From Maricaulis sp. (GTDB lineage: Bacteria > Pseudomonadota > Alphaproteobacteria > Caulobacterales > Maricaulaceae), in contig NZ_JAEPNI010000001.1 of NCBI RefSeq assembly GCF_017643475.1, positions 62,001 through 126,000 on the forward strand: a DNA stretch of 64,000 nt. The letters run 5' to 3'. The position numbers and the translations under genes were made by a program. Within the stretch, counting starts at the first letter, position 1. Each line of letters opens with the position of its first letter. Positions 18,355-28,184 of the stretch are shown here, one piece after another. Under the pieces are notes generated by a model. The model saw nothing but the letters and a program-made list of their open reading frames with translations. It was not told where the DNA came from and made no database searches.

Positions 18355-18425
18355 CCCCCTGACCATGTATCGAAAATCCCGACCTGCCACTGTCTCCTCG
18401 GGCGGCAGATCACCACGTCAGGGGG
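18355..18425 (+). promoter_or_regulatory. Inverted repeat that could mask a ribosome-binding site
   Basis: CCCCCTGAC (18355-18363) is exactly complementary to GTCAGGGGG (18417-18425), 53 nt apart. The right arm contains the SD-like AGGGGGAT before the small ORF at 18433. In an RNA the pairing would hide that site. It may be chance; recorded because a second SD-masking hairpin follows at 18583. Confidence 0.35.
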
Positions 18426-18432
18426 ATAGACC

Positions 18433-18540
18433 ATGATCATCAAAAACCGGCTGACGGGCCTGACCGTCGGCTTCGCCACTTGTACTTTGGCCCCATACCG
18501 GAACCGACTGGAGCGAGGCCGCCCTGCGCGAATGGATTGA
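18433..18540 (+). CDS. Small ORF with excellent SD, possibly the start of a frameshifted gene
   Basis: ATG 18433 follows AGGGGGAT at ideal spacing. The frame gives 35 residues beginning MIIKNRLTGLTVGFATCTLA, which looks like a signal peptide. After it the zero frame turns Arg-rich and ends at 18540, whereas the +1 frame continues HTGTDWSEAALREWIDAQP to a stop at 18553, a more protein-like sequence. Either a short peptide or a remnant with a one-base indel. Confidence 0.35.
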   Translation: MIIKNRLTGLTVGFATCTLAPYRNRLERGRPARMD

Positions 18541-18582
18541 TGCACAGCCCTGAGCTGGCTCACCCTGAAAAGCATGATAGAT

Positions 18583-18608
18583 CTCCCGAAGTTTTCCGGG
18601 AGGTTTTT
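18583..18608 (+). promoter_or_regulatory. Hairpin overlapping the O-methyltransferase ribosome-binding site
   Basis: CTCCCG (18583-18588) pairs with CGGGAG (18597-18602), loop of 8 nt, followed by GTTTTT. The right arm is the SD (GGGAGG) of the gene starting at 18610, so the structure could act as a weak terminator and as an SD mask at once. Confidence 0.45.
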
Positions 18609-18609
18609 C

Positions 18610-19287
18610 ATGTCTCGCTCTATCGGTCTTGATGAAACGCTGACGGCCTATGTTCGCGGTGCCAATCGCCAGGAACATCCGGCGCTGGCAGCCTGCCGCG
18701 AGTTTACTGCCAATATGGGTCAGATCGCGCGCATGCAGATCTCACCCGAACAAGGCGCCTTTCTGCAACTCTGCGCCCGTCTGGCCAATGCCCGTACCGT
18801 GGTCGAGATCGGCGTTTTCACCGGCTATTCCTCGCTGGCGACCTTGCTGGTCATGCAGGAACTGCACGGTGACATGGCCAGGCTTTATGCCTGTGACATC
18901 AATGCGGACTATTTTCGCCAGTCAAAGCGCTTCTGGGACCAGGCTGGCGTGACCGGGCTGATCGACATGCGCCAGGGCGATGCCGTCGAGACCGCCAACA
19001 CGCTCGTCGGTGAAATCCCGGGCGAGGTGGACATGATGTTCATCGATGCCGACAAGGCGAATTACGACACATATTACGAAGCTGGCCTGAAACTGCTGCG
19101 CTCAGGCGGGCTGATGCTACTGGACAATGTATTGTGGTCCGGCGACGTGGCCGACGAACGCAAGCGCGAAGGCGATCGCGACACACGCGCGCTTTACGAC
19201 ATTGCGGAGAAAATCCGCGAGGATGACCGCGTAGACATGGCCTTCACCGCCATCGGCGACGGCATTCTCATGGTCATCAAGCGCTAG
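18610..19287 (+). CDS. SAM-dependent O-methyltransferase (catechol/caffeoyl-CoA type)
   Basis: A 225-residue class I O-methyltransferase of the family that methylates caffeoyl-CoA or catechols. VVEIGVFTGYSSLA is the SAM-binding motif I; FIDADKANYDTYYE carries the metal and substrate residues; LLDNVLWSG is the Asp-Asn metal-binding block. All expected motifs are intact and length is normal. Natural acceptor unknown. It ends 11 nt into the convergent LysR gene. Confidence 0.9.
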   Translation: MSRSIGLDETLTAYVRGANRQEHPALAACREFTANMGQIARMQISPEQGAFLQLCARLANARTVVEIGVFTGYSSLATLLVMQELHGDMARLYACDINADYFRQSKRFWDQAGVTGLIDMRQGDAVETANTLVGEIPGEVDMMFIDADKANYDTYYEAGLKLLRSGGLMLLDNVLWSGDVADERKREGDRDTRALYDIAEKIREDDRVDMAFTAIGDGILMVIKR

Positions 19288-20146
19288 TCAGCCGCCCTTC
19301 AAACAGGTTCTTGCGAGCCCGCAGGCCATCGGCCAGGAAGTTGAACAGGCTGCGAATGCGCGGCGAGGACAACAAGTCCTTGTGCGTCAACACCCAGACA
19401 TCCCGGCTCGGCCAGGTCTGGTCCGGGATTATCCTCGCCAGGTCCGGCTGGGTGTCGGCCAGGGCACAGGGAAGAACGGCCATTCCAAGTCCTTGTCGGA
19501 CAAGAGCTAATTGGCCCTCCATGCTTTCCGTGTTCCAGATCCGCGAATTGATCGACAGGCCACGATCCCGCGCCCAGGTTTCAAGCTCGCCCGGCTCACC
19601 CCAGCCGATCCACGGCAGGCTCATCCCCTGCGCCGCCAGGTCCTTGCGCGCATACAACGTCATGTGGAACGTGCCCGCGCGTCGCCCGATCAGGTGTTCC
19701 GGCGGCGTGTTGGAGCCGCGCACGGCGATGTCCGCCTCGCGCTTGGTCAGATTGGCCTCGGTCATCGAGACATCGATATCGAGATGCACATCGGGGTGGC
19801 TCTGGTGATACTCCGCCAGGATATCGCCGAGAAAGCCGCTCAGCATGTAAGGCGGGACAGTCAGACGAACCTCACCTTCCAGCTCCTCGCCGCCACCGAT
19901 CAGGCGTCGCTCCAGCGAGTGCACATCCGTTTCGACCTTGCGCGCTGTGTCCAGCATCTGCTCGCCTGCAGGTGTCAGGATCAACCCGGTCGGCAAACGC
20001 TCGAACAGGCGCTGTCCAATGCGTTTTTCGAACGAGGCAATACGACGCGAAATCGTGCTCTGGTCCAGGCCCAGATCAGCCGATGCTGCCTGGGTGGAGC
20101 CGGCCTCGGCAGTTGCGAGGAAGGTTTGCAGGTCTCTCCAGTCCAT
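19277..20146 (-). CDS. LysR-family transcriptional regulator
   Basis: A 289-residue LysR regulator: the N-terminal HTH (DLQTFLATAEAGSTQAASAD, then LDQSTISRRIASFEKRIG) is followed by a periplasmic-binding-like effector domain (about 88-289). The HTH serine in QSTISRRI and the FERLPTGLILTPAGE linker are typical. It lies divergent to 20308 and convergent to the O-methyltransferase, so its target may be either neighbour; effector unknown. Confidence 0.92.
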   Translation of the reverse strand: MDWRDLQTFLATAEAGSTQAASADLGLDQSTISRRIASFEKRIGQRLFERLPTGLILTPAGEQMLDTARKVETDVHSLERRLIGGGEELEGEVRLTVPPYMLSGFLGDILAEYHQSHPDVHLDIDVSMTEANLTKREADIAVRGSNTPPEHLIGRRAGTFHMTLYARKDLAAQGMSLPWIGWGEPGELETWARDRGLSINSRIWNTESMEGQLALVRQGLGMAVLPCALADTQPDLARIIPDQTWPSRDVWVLTHKDLLSSPRIRSLFNFLADGLRARKNLFEGRLTSA

Positions 20147-20307
20147 AAAGGCAATCTAGTGTATGCCTCAGCGCATCACCACCCTGACGCGCGACTGATA
20201 ACAGATGCGATTTTGCATGATAGACGTGATGGGTTCGAGAGTCCGATCAGCGTGTTTTCTCAAGTGAAGATCTTGAGCCAATCCGCCCGGCGGTCCAAAA
20301 GACGAGC

Positions 20308-20916
20308 ATGCAGGCTCGATTGATTTTCTCGCACCAGGAGGGTTTTCCCTCGCCTCAAGCCCTCGCGGATTTCGTGAAACGGGACGGTCGTGGCGGACTT
20401 ACGCCCCGCGATGCAGGCATGTTCGCCTATGCGATCGAACACGGCGCACTGATCGCCATACTGGACGAGGGCGATGAGTTGATCGCCATGGCCGGCATCC
20501 TGCCCCTGGACGAAGGCAAGTTCGAATTGGGTGGCGCGCTCGTCCGTCCGGACATGACAGGTTTCGGCCTGCAGAAATTCATGGTCCAGGCGCGGCTGGC
20601 GGTCTTTCTGGCCCGTAAGATCGCGCCCTGGACCAGCCTCTACACAGGCGCGGCGCACGCGGATTACGGCGCGGGGTCCCGCAAGGCGCTCACAGGAGCC
20701 GGCTTCGCAAGCATTCCCTACGCAGATGGCCCGCGGGAATTGCGTGAGGAATGCCAGACCTGCACCAAGGCCGTACCGGAGGGGCAGGTCTGTTGTTACC
20801 AGTTCTACCGCGCCCCGGACGTCGGGATGCCGATTGCCTATGAAGCCGGATTGGTCTCCATCACCAATTCCCGCGATGGCCGCCAGCTGGAACTGGCGCT
20901 GTCGGCGCTGGCCTAG
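20308..20916 (+). CDS. Uncharacterised protein with GNAT-like central part and Cys-rich segment
   Basis: A 202-residue protein. ALVRPDMTGFGLQKFMVQ has the look of the acetyl-CoA-binding strand-loop-helix of N-acetyltransferases (RPxxxGxGL), and IAILDEGDELIAMAGI fits the preceding strands. A cysteine cluster ECQTCTKA and VCCYQFY lies near residues 150-170 and could bind a metal. No closer family was recognised. The stop overlaps the convergent DUF3291 gene by 4 nt. Confidence 0.6.
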   Translation: MQARLIFSHQEGFPSPQALADFVKRDGRGGLTPRDAGMFAYAIEHGALIAILDEGDELIAMAGILPLDEGKFELGGALVRPDMTGFGLQKFMVQARLAVFLARKIAPWTSLYTGAAHADYGAGSRKALTGAGFASIPYADGPRELREECQTCTKAVPEGQVCCYQFYRAPDVGMPIAYEAGLVSITNSRDGRQLELALSALA

Positions 20917-21401
20917 CCGTCCATCGACAATTCAAACGCTACCGGCTCGCCTTCCGGCGAATAAAACTTGCCGAAGGTAAAGGCCGCAGCGCCAGGCCCT
21001 TCGCGGTCGAGCTGTTCCAGTTTCGTCTTGGCCTCGGCAAGGTCCGGAGTGTGGCCGGCGGGCACCCACCACAAGACCAGGTGATGGCTTTCCATCGCGG
21101 CAAACCACTCCTTGCGACGATTCATCACGCGGGCGTGGACCGTCTTGTTGACGAAGGTCAGCAGGCTTTCGAGATCTTCCCAGACACTGAGATTGACGAG
21201 CAGGCGCGGATCATCGAATGCCTTGATATCCATCGTGCCGACACCTTCCTTGTCGACCAGGCGCCAGACATAGCCCGGCATGCGCTCGGCCATGGTGTTG
21301 ACGGGCTCGACCATGTCGACGAAATCCTTGAAACGCGGATCATCATCCTCGTAACGGGCGCGGGCAATATTGAGTTCGGCAAGGTGATATTGGGTCGACA
21401 T
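20913..21401 (-). CDS. DUF3291-family protein
   Basis: A 162-residue protein starting MSTQYHLAELNIAR, then VWRLVDKEG, LLVNLSVWEDLESLLTFV, HLVLWWVPAGHTPDLAEA, the recognisable blocks of DUF3291, a ferredoxin-like alpha/beta domain of unknown role related to dimeric alpha-beta barrel monooxygenases. ATG 21401 has GGAGGAG in front; a 43-codon upstream extension is rejected. Divergent from mdh. Confidence 0.85.
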   Translation of the reverse strand: MSTQYHLAELNIARARYEDDDPRFKDFVDMVEPVNTMAERMPGYVWRLVDKEGVGTMDIKAFDDPRLLVNLSVWEDLESLLTFVNKTVHARVMNRRKEWFAAMESHHLVLWWVPAGHTPDLAEAKTKLEQLDREGPGAAAFTFGKFYSPEGEPVAFELSMDG

Positions 21402-21521
21402 CAGGCTCTCCTCCGGTCCGTCTGCAATGTGGGGAGGGGTCTGCGTCGGCGCAATGGCCCGAAGCGCTGCATCAACGGCGTGACGCGATGTGCACTTGCA
21501 GCATGGATCAAGCGGCGCTAG

Positions 21522-22538
<1,017 letters not shown>

Positions 22539-22562
22539 TCCAGCGGGCATCTGCCAGAAAGC

Positions 22563-22593
22563 AAAGAGCGGGAGCCAGGCTCCCGCTCTTTTT
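22563..22593 (+). terminator. Rho-independent terminator of mdh
   Basis: A 13-bp perfect stem, AAAGAGCGGGAGC (22563-22575) with its complement at 22579-22591, closes a 3-nt loop and ends in TTTTT. It begins 25 nt after the mdh stop. Confidence 0.93.
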
Positions 22594-22820
22594 GTTTGTG
22601 CCTGTTGCGCACTAGACGCCTAATCAGTTTTCAAGGCGCAGGACCAGTATCCAGTTCATCACTCCACCCGTTGGTCTGCTAATGAAACCAGAGGATGCGG
22701 GAGAATGGCTAATATCCGGTAACTCGAAACCTCAAATGCATTTTGAACGAAGGATGCCTAGACGATATTCTTCAAATTCACCCTGAGCTTGCATTTCGGG
22801 TAGAATGGTCCAGCTTTTGC

Positions 22821-23252
22821 ATGAATATTCTAGAACTCAAGCAAAAGCGGTTGAACGGATACACAAGATTCGTGTCTAGGGACGAAGACATAAAATCATT
22901 TGTCACTCATGTTGAAGTGACGTTGTCCGGGGAAATCGACCCTCGGCGCCTGCTCACGCTCGCGCGCGACATTGCCAAACGCGATGGCTGGTACAGACGA
23001 AATCCTTTGATCGTGGATGCCAGCGCCGGCCGCTTTCACACGTCGCTGGCGGAACTGAATGAGCTACCCGACCCGACTGCGACTGATGGTGATACCATCA
23101 GCAAGACGGTGTGGATCGGCAATTCAAGTCATTGCGCCGAGGCTGCGCAAATGCTGGAGCTCTTGCTCAGCCGTTGCGGCAGGTCGGCTGTCACCTTTGC
23201 TGACAGTCGAGAAGAAGCCCGGGCAGCGTTGATGGAAGAGATCGAGGCCTAG
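22821..23252 (+). CDS. Uncharacterised SpoIIAA/STAS-like protein
   Basis: About 143 residues from ATG 22821; a TTG at 22743 would add 26 residues and the start is uncertain because neither has a good SD. The segment VEVTLSGEIDPRRLLTLARD followed by PLIVDASAGRFHTSLAELNE and the final DSREEARAALMEEIE follow the layout of the three small proteins at 14079-15383, so it is probably a distant member of that group. The upstream 200 bp is more AT-rich than its surroundings. Function unknown. Confidence 0.6.
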   Translation: MNILELKQKRLNGYTRFVSRDEDIKSFVTHVEVTLSGEIDPRRLLTLARDIAKRDGWYRRNPLIVDASAGRFHTSLAELNELPDPTATDGDTISKTVWIGNSSHCAEAAQMLELLLSRCGRSAVTFADSREEARAALMEEIEA

Positions 23253-23755
23253 AGCCCGCCGATTACGCCGACATTCAGACGCATCAGCTCGAAACTGACT
23301 GTCAGATTGAATGTGTGCCAGGCGAAAACCGGCCAGAAGAGATATCCGGCTGCGCGCGAACACCGTCCGACAATCCCGGTCACAAACAGAATATAGACCC
23401 AGCTGCCCAGTTGGGCGACGAAGCCCAGTGCCACATCACGCGCGCCGAAGAAAAACAGCGTATGGCCGATGATGACGACCAGCGCGCCCGCAATCAGGAG
23501 TGAGCACAGAAAGCGCATGCCGTCACGGCCACTTCTCTGACACAGCCACAGGGCAATCGCGATCGGGGGGATCATCAGGACACCGATGAGGACGGACAGG
23601 TCCGTACCCACCGTCCAGTTCGGCGCGTCCAGCCCCGAGGCCCAGTCACCACCGCCGGTCGACTGCACCCATCCTGCCAGCCCGCCAGCAAGGCCAGCGG
23701 CCGCTATTAGATAGATCAAAAACCGTATCACTCCGGGACGCTTTGTCTCGTCCAT
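23249..23755 (-). CDS. TspO/MBR-like integral membrane protein
   Basis: A 168-residue protein with five hydrophobic segments. LDAPNWTVG, FFGARDVALGF and the terminal YLFWPVFAWHTFNLTVSFELMRLN correspond to the WxxP, aromatic-rich and W-P-Y-L-A-W blocks of TspO tryptophan-rich sensory proteins, with several aromatic substitutions. TspO proteins bind porphyrins and affect stress responses; whether binding residues are retained is unclear. It overlaps the convergent gene by 4 nt. Confidence 0.65.
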   Translation of the reverse strand: MDETKRPGVIRFLIYLIAAAGLAGGLAGWVQSTGGGDWASGLDAPNWTVGTDLSVLIGVLMIPPIAIALWLCQRSGRDGMRFLCSLLIAGALVVIIGHTLFFFGARDVALGFVAQLGSWVYILFVTGIVGRCSRAAGYLFWPVFAWHTFNLTVSFELMRLNVGVIGGL

Positions 23756-23940
23756 GGTGTGTACTACCCCACTGCTTTACCCCTGGGCCTGTCCAAGCAA
23801 GACCTGCGCCAGCGGCTACCCCTCAGCACTCATATCATATTCAATCGGCACACAGAGCAACTTCGCCGCTCATAAAGCATGAGCGTTGCAGGTGCGCCGA
23901 TTTGACCCTTTGCAATTCATCCGGTTCAGGAGTGCCATCC

Positions 23941-24477
23941 ATGGAAAGACCCATCATTGAAACCGAACGCCTGCTTCTGCGTTACCCTGAAGAGCGCGAT
24001 TTCGAGCCGCTCGCCGAAATGATGCAGGACGAGGAAACAGCCCGTTTTATCGGCGGCAAACAGGAGCCGGCCATTACCTGGCGTGCCTTCTGTGGCCTCC
24101 TTGGGCACTGGCAATTGCGCGGTTTCGGTTTCTTCTCCGTCGTCGACAAAAAGACTGATGAATGGCTTGGCCGTGTCGGTCCGTGGTATCCGCATCAATG
24201 GCCACAGCCAGAAGTCGGCTGGACCATCAAGCGACAGGCCTGGGGAAAAGGCTATGCGCCCGAAGCTGCTGCCGCCTGCCTCGACCACGTGTTCAACACG
24301 CTGGAATGGCCATCCGTCATTCATCTCATCCATGTCGACAACACGCCCAGCCAGGCCGTTGCCGCCAAGCTCGGCTCCAGCGACAGCGGCCGCGAAGTCG
24401 AGGTCCCCGGCTTCGGGATGATGGTGAATGTATGGGGGCAAACCGCTGAGGAGTGGCGTGCCCGTCGAGACAACTAG
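23941..24477 (+). CDS. GNAT-family N-acetyltransferase (RimJ/RimL type)
   Basis: A 178-residue acetyltransferase starting ERPIIETERLLLRYPEERD, the usual opening of the RimJ/RimL-like group. VGWTIKRQAWGKGYAPEAAA contains the acetyl-CoA pyrophosphate loop (Q/RxxGxGYA) and IHVDNTPSQAVAAKLG the next conserved block. Acceptor unknown. AGGAG precedes ATG 23941. The universal-stress gene starts 13 nt later. Confidence 0.88.
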   Translation: MERPIIETERLLLRYPEERDFEPLAEMMQDEETARFIGGKQEPAITWRAFCGLLGHWQLRGFGFFSVVDKKTDEWLGRVGPWYPHQWPQPEVGWTIKRQAWGKGYAPEAAAACLDHVFNTLEWPSVIHLIHVDNTPSQAVAAKLGSSDSGREVEVPGFGMMVNVWGQTAEEWRARRDN

Positions 24478-24490
24478 GAAAGGCTTTCGC

Positions 24491-25330
24491 ATGAAACTCC
24501 GTCGCGTTATCGCCGTGCTCTCCGGCAGTGAGGAAGACACCCCGCTGCTGTCCAGGTCCTATGCGATCTGCGCCGATTACGAGGCGCGCCTGGACGCGCT
24601 CTTCGTCCGACGAAACGCAGCCAGCGGCGGAGATTTCCTGGGTGATGCCTTCTCAACCTACGGCATGGAAGCCGTGCTGGAAGCGCTGGATGACGCCGCG
24701 GCGATTGCGGCCCGGAAGGCCCGCCAGAGCTATGACCAGCGCGCTGACGACGCAGCCCCGGACCATATCGGACGGTTTGTCGAATACATCGGCCTGCCAC
24801 GCAGCGCGATGAGTCGTGAAGGTCGCCTGTCCGACCTCATCATCATGCCCAAACCCTCCAGCAAGGACTTGCGCAACAAGCTCAACTCCATCGAAACCGC
24901 CGCATTTGAATCCGGTCGTCCGGTTCTCGTCCTCCCGACCGCGCGCGCATGTACCGGCCATTTCAACGATATCGTCATCGCCTGGGATGGCTCGCTGGAA
25001 GCGATGCACGCGGTTGTTGGCGCCGTGCCTTTCCTGCAGGCCGCCGAGAACGTGACAATTACCCATGCTGGTACCGAGAGCGAAGCAGCCAACCAGCTCG
25101 CGGAACTCTCCGATTATCTGGAACTGCACGATGTGCGCGCTGCCACCCGCTCGGTGGATCTGGACGGGCGCAGCGTGGCGCGGGCGTTGATCGAGACATC
25201 CTCCCAGAACGGTGCTGATCTTCTGGTCATGGGCGGGTTCGGAGCCCCGGGCTGGCAGCGTTCCCTGGGTCGCGACGAGACCACCTGCCTGATCAAGGAC
25301 GTACCGTTCGCCATCCTGCTGGCGCACTAA
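24491..25330 (+). CDS. Universal stress protein family
   Basis: A 279-residue protein made of two USP-like halves. The second half has NDIVIAWDGSLEAMHAV and the ending ADLLVMGGFGAPGW...KDVPFAILL, which carries the G-x2-G-x9 phosphate-binding pattern only partly. The N-terminal half is more divergent. Such proteins support survival under stress; no ligand is shown. SD AGGAAAGG before ATG 24491; likely cotranscribed with the upstream acetyltransferase. Confidence 0.82.
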   Translation: MKLRRVIAVLSGSEEDTPLLSRSYAICADYEARLDALFVRRNAASGGDFLGDAFSTYGMEAVLEALDDAAAIAARKARQSYDQRADDAAPDHIGRFVEYIGLPRSAMSREGRLSDLIIMPKPSSKDLRNKLNSIETAAFESGRPVLVLPTARACTGHFNDIVIAWDGSLEAMHAVVGAVPFLQAAENVTITHAGTESEAANQLAELSDYLELHDVRAATRSVDLDGRSVARALIETSSQNGADLLVMGGFGAPGWQRSLGRDETTCLIKDVPFAILLAH

Positions 25331-26061
25331 TACCAGCCCGCCTCGCGTAGTTTCGGCGCATAGGTCCGGCTGACCGGCGCGGTGATGTCATTCTTGAGCG
25401 TGAGCTGGGCGCGGCCCTGGCCACGCTCGACCTCGACCACCGCGGCCTTGGCGACCCACCAGGACCGATGCGTCTGTTCGCCCGTACCGTCCGGCAGCGC
25501 GGCAATCGCATCACGCAGGCGCATCAGGATCAGCGCATCCCCGCCCTCGCAATGCACACGCAGATAGTGATCCTCGGATTCCAGAGCCAGGATCGGCGAG
25601 CTGCGCAGGCCGATCGGCAAGAGATCCAGAAGGCTGGACCCGACCGTGGCTTCCGCCTCGTCAGCGCGTTCGGCCTCCTGTTTGCGGCTGGTCAGCCAGC
25701 CGATGACGGTCACACCTGCCGAGATCACCCATACGAGCCCGAACACGACCGGAACCGCCGATAGCGGAAAGCCCGGACCCCACGCACCCTGAATAAGCAC
25801 CACACCGGCTGTCACCGGAATACTCACCGACAGCGACAGCGCCAGCATGTGCGCCCAGTCCGGCAGGTCCGGCGCATGCTTGCGCATGAACGGCTGGATC
25901 AGCGACGCCGACCCCCAGCCGACAGCCATGAGGATGGTCCAGTAGAAATAGCGCAGCCATAGCGGCAGCTGATCGGTGTCATAGGGCGCCAACACGGTCA
26001 TGAAAGCGCCAATCACGAGGACCGAAACAATTTCCGAACGGTTTTTCCGAAGCCAGTTCAT
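25327..26061 (-). CDS. LytTR-domain transcriptional regulator with membrane-spanning N-terminus
   Basis: About 244 residues. Four hydrophobic segments lie within residues 10-140 (for example IVSVLVIGAFMTVLA), followed by a C-terminal LytTR DNA-binding domain: ILALESEDHYLRVHC, the core LMRLRDAIAALP, HRSWWVAKAAV. This is a membrane-bound one-component regulator as often found in this order. The signal sensed is unknown. The start at 26061 is preferred over one 40 codons upstream since the hydrophobic segment begins shortly after it. Overlaps the USP gene end by 4 nt. Confidence 0.85.
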   Translation of the reverse strand: MNWLRKNRSEIVSVLVIGAFMTVLAPYDTDQLPLWLRYFYWTILMAVGWGSASLIQPFMRKHAPDLPDWAHMLALSLSVSIPVTAGVVLIQGAWGPGFPLSAVPVVFGLVWVISAGVTVIGWLTSRKQEAERADEAEATVGSSLLDLLPIGLRSSPILALESEDHYLRVHCEGGDALILMRLRDAIAALPDGTGEQTHRSWWVAKAAVVEVERGQGRAQLTLKNDITAPVSRTYAPKLREAGWY

Positions 26062-26221
26062 GTGCCACTCACGATACGTGAACCGACATCTAGCGCGTTT
26101 CGCGAAGCCTGGCAGCCCTTTCACGCAATCTCGCTCGAAAAGCGCCGCAGCCTGCCGCATCACCAATCCAGATCCCGCCAAACAACAAGAGCGGGGCGCT
26201 TAAAGAGATTGGACCAAGACA

Positions 26222-26653
26222 ATGAAAAACATCACCACAGCACTCTTCACCCTCGGCCTCCTCGCTGCTTCTGGTGCACAAGCCCACGCCGCCGACACCG
26301 AGCTGACCCTGACTGTCACCTCGATTGACAACCACCAGGGCACGCTGATGGTCGCCGTCTTTGACAGCGCGGATGCCTGGAGCGGTGGATCACCGGTCGC
26401 CGGCGCCCGCATCGACGTGTCCTCCGACACCGCCTCTGCCTCGCTGGGCGCGCTGCCGGCCGGCCAGTACGCCATCCGCATGTATCACGACGTCAATGGC
26501 AATGGTGAGCTGGACACCAATCTGATGGGCATCCCCAGCGAACCCTTCGCTTTCTCCAACAATGCCCGCGGCAGCTTCGGCCCGGCCTCCTGGGAAGACT
26601 CCGCCTTCGAGGTGTCCGGCGACACGGCCACGCATTCGGTTCGCCTGGACTAG
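26222..26653 (+). CDS. Secreted DUF2141-family protein
   Basis: A 143-residue protein with a clear signal peptide (MKNITTALFTLGLLAASGAQAHA) and a single DUF2141 beta-sandwich: TLMVAVFDSADAW, ALPAGQYAIRMYHDVNGNGE, LDTNLMGIPSEPFAFSNNA. The DVNGNGELD segment looks calcium-binding. Function in the periplasm unknown; in other genomes DUF2141 genes sit near carotenoid or light-related genes, and here a carotenoid-oxygenase-family gene follows after 10 nt. Confidence 0.88.
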   Translation: MKNITTALFTLGLLAASGAQAHAADTELTLTVTSIDNHQGTLMVAVFDSADAWSGGSPVAGARIDVSSDTASASLGALPAGQYAIRMYHDVNGNGELDTNLMGIPSEPFAFSNNARGSFGPASWEDSAFEVSGDTATHSVRLD

Positions 26654-26663
26654 GGAGAGCATC

Positions 26664-28175
26664 ATGAAGCTGGATCGTCGCGAGACCCTGAAAGTCATGC
26701 TGGCCGGCACGGGCATGGCCGGCCTGTCCTCCGCCCTTTTTGCCCAGTCCATGGACCCGGTTTATGCCGCCTATGAGGCCGCGAGCCAGAATGATCCGTG
26801 GACGCTGATCACCCGTGACGCTCCGGCCGAGGGATTTGACGGCGAGGCTGTTCGTCTGCACGGCCGCATTCCCGACGGTCTGCGCGGAACGCTGTTCCGC
26901 AATGGCCCCGGGCGCTTCAGCCGCCAGGAGTACCGCTATCGCCACTGGTTTGACGGCGACGGTTTCATCCAGTCCTGGAACATCACTGATGACGGCATCC
27001 GCCACCGCGGGCGTTTCGTCCAGACTGACAAATGGCGCAATGAGGAGGCAGCGGGCCGTTTCCTGGTTCCGGCCCTTGGCTCCGTTCCCCCCAATCCCGG
27101 CGGTTTGACCGGGCCGGACGACATGAATGTCGCCAATACCTCGGTGATGATGCTCGGCGATGAATTGCTGGCCCTTTGGGAAGGCGGTTCTGCCTGGTCG
27201 CTCGATCCCGACACGCTGGAAAGCAATGGCGCGCGTCGTTGGGGCAACGGGCTGGACGGCGTTCCCTTCTCGGCCCACCCCAAGCGCGAGCCGGATACCG
27301 GCATCGTCTGGAATTTTGGCCAGGACGCCATCAATGACCGCCTCATCGTGTGGAAGATCTCCCCCGAAGGCGAGCTGCTCCAGGCCGGCCTGGTCAATGA
27401 CATCCCCGGCGGCATGATCCACGACTTCGTGATCACGGAGCGCTCGCTGGTCTTCCTGGTCGGTAGTTTCCGTTTCGAGGAAATGCGCCTGCCCTTCATC
27501 GAGAGTTTCCGCTTCCAGTCGGAAACCCCGATGTATGCCGTCGCGATCGACAAGAATGACTGGACGCAAAAACGGGTCTGGGAAATGGATCCGGGTTTCC
27601 TCTTCCACTTCGGCAGTGCCTGGGAAGACGTTGAGGGCACGATCCGCCTGGACGCGGCGCTGTCTCAGGATGCGGGTTTCGCAGACGGCGGTGCCTATGC
27701 CGTCATGCGCGGCGAAACCCAGTCGGAAAGCGATAGCCAGACCCGTCACAGCGAGGTGACCTTGCGCACCGGACGGCCGGTCGAAATCCGACTTCTCGGA
27801 CCGGACTTCGCGGAATTCCCTCAAGTCGACATGCGTTTCACCGGGCGTCGGCGGACCCGCAGCTGGTCGATTTCCTGGCGGCCGGACCAGATCCGCAGTG
27901 CCACAACAATCGACTGCCGCAATCTGGAGACCGGTTCCCTGGATCGGTTTGATCACGGCCCGGGCATTTATGTAGAAGAGCCGCTGTTTATTCCTGCGCC
28001 CGGGCGCTCCCGCGAAGGCGAGGGCTGGATCATCCACACCGCGCTCAATGCCCATGAGCGACGGACCGAAATGCACATCTTCGATGCGCTGCACTTGTCC
28101 GACGGACCGTTGACGTCCTGGCGCCTGGGCTATTCCGGTCCGTTCGGCTTCCACGGCACCTGGCGTCAGGCCTAG
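26664..28175 (+). CDS. Carotenoid cleavage oxygenase family protein with export signal
   Basis: A 503-residue RPE65/CCD family enzyme, a seven-blade propeller with a non-haem Fe(II). The four iron ligands are visible: His205 (FSAHPKRE), His253 (MIHDFVIT), a His in FLFHFGSAWED and a terminal GFHGTW. The N-terminus MKLDRRETLKVMLAGTGMAG resembles a Tat-type signal (RR, then hydrophobic stretch, AQS), unusual for a cytosolic family. Substrate may be an apocarotenoid or a phenylpropanoid-type stilbene. AGGGAG lies before ATG 26664. It is in an operon with 26222 and 28185. Confidence 0.88.
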   Translation: MKLDRRETLKVMLAGTGMAGLSSALFAQSMDPVYAAYEAASQNDPWTLITRDAPAEGFDGEAVRLHGRIPDGLRGTLFRNGPGRFSRQEYRYRHWFDGDGFIQSWNITDDGIRHRGRFVQTDKWRNEEAAGRFLVPALGSVPPNPGGLTGPDDMNVANTSVMMLGDELLALWEGGSAWSLDPDTLESNGARRWGNGLDGVPFSAHPKREPDTGIVWNFGQDAINDRLIVWKISPEGELLQAGLVNDIPGGMIHDFVITERSLVFLVGSFRFEEMRLPFIESFRFQSETPMYAVAIDKNDWTQKRVWEMDPGFLFHFGSAWEDVEGTIRLDAALSQDAGFADGGAYAVMRGETQSESDSQTRHSEVTLRTGRPVEIRLLGPDFAEFPQVDMRFTGRRRTRSWSISWRPDQIRSATTIDCRNLETGSLDRFDHGPGIYVEEPLFIPAPGRSREGEGWIIHTALNAHERRTEMHIFDALHLSDGPLTSWRLGYSGPFGFHGTWRQA

Positions 28176-28184
28176 GAGAACACG

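Noticed and set aside
20225-20260. tRNA-like GGTTCGAGAGTCC stretch
   Set aside because: T-arm-like sequence only; no acceptor stem, D-arm or anticodon arm nearby.
22679-22786. Small forward ORF before the STAS-like gene at 22821
   Set aside because: About 34 codons, overlaps the possible longer start in another frame, no good SD and no protein-like pattern.
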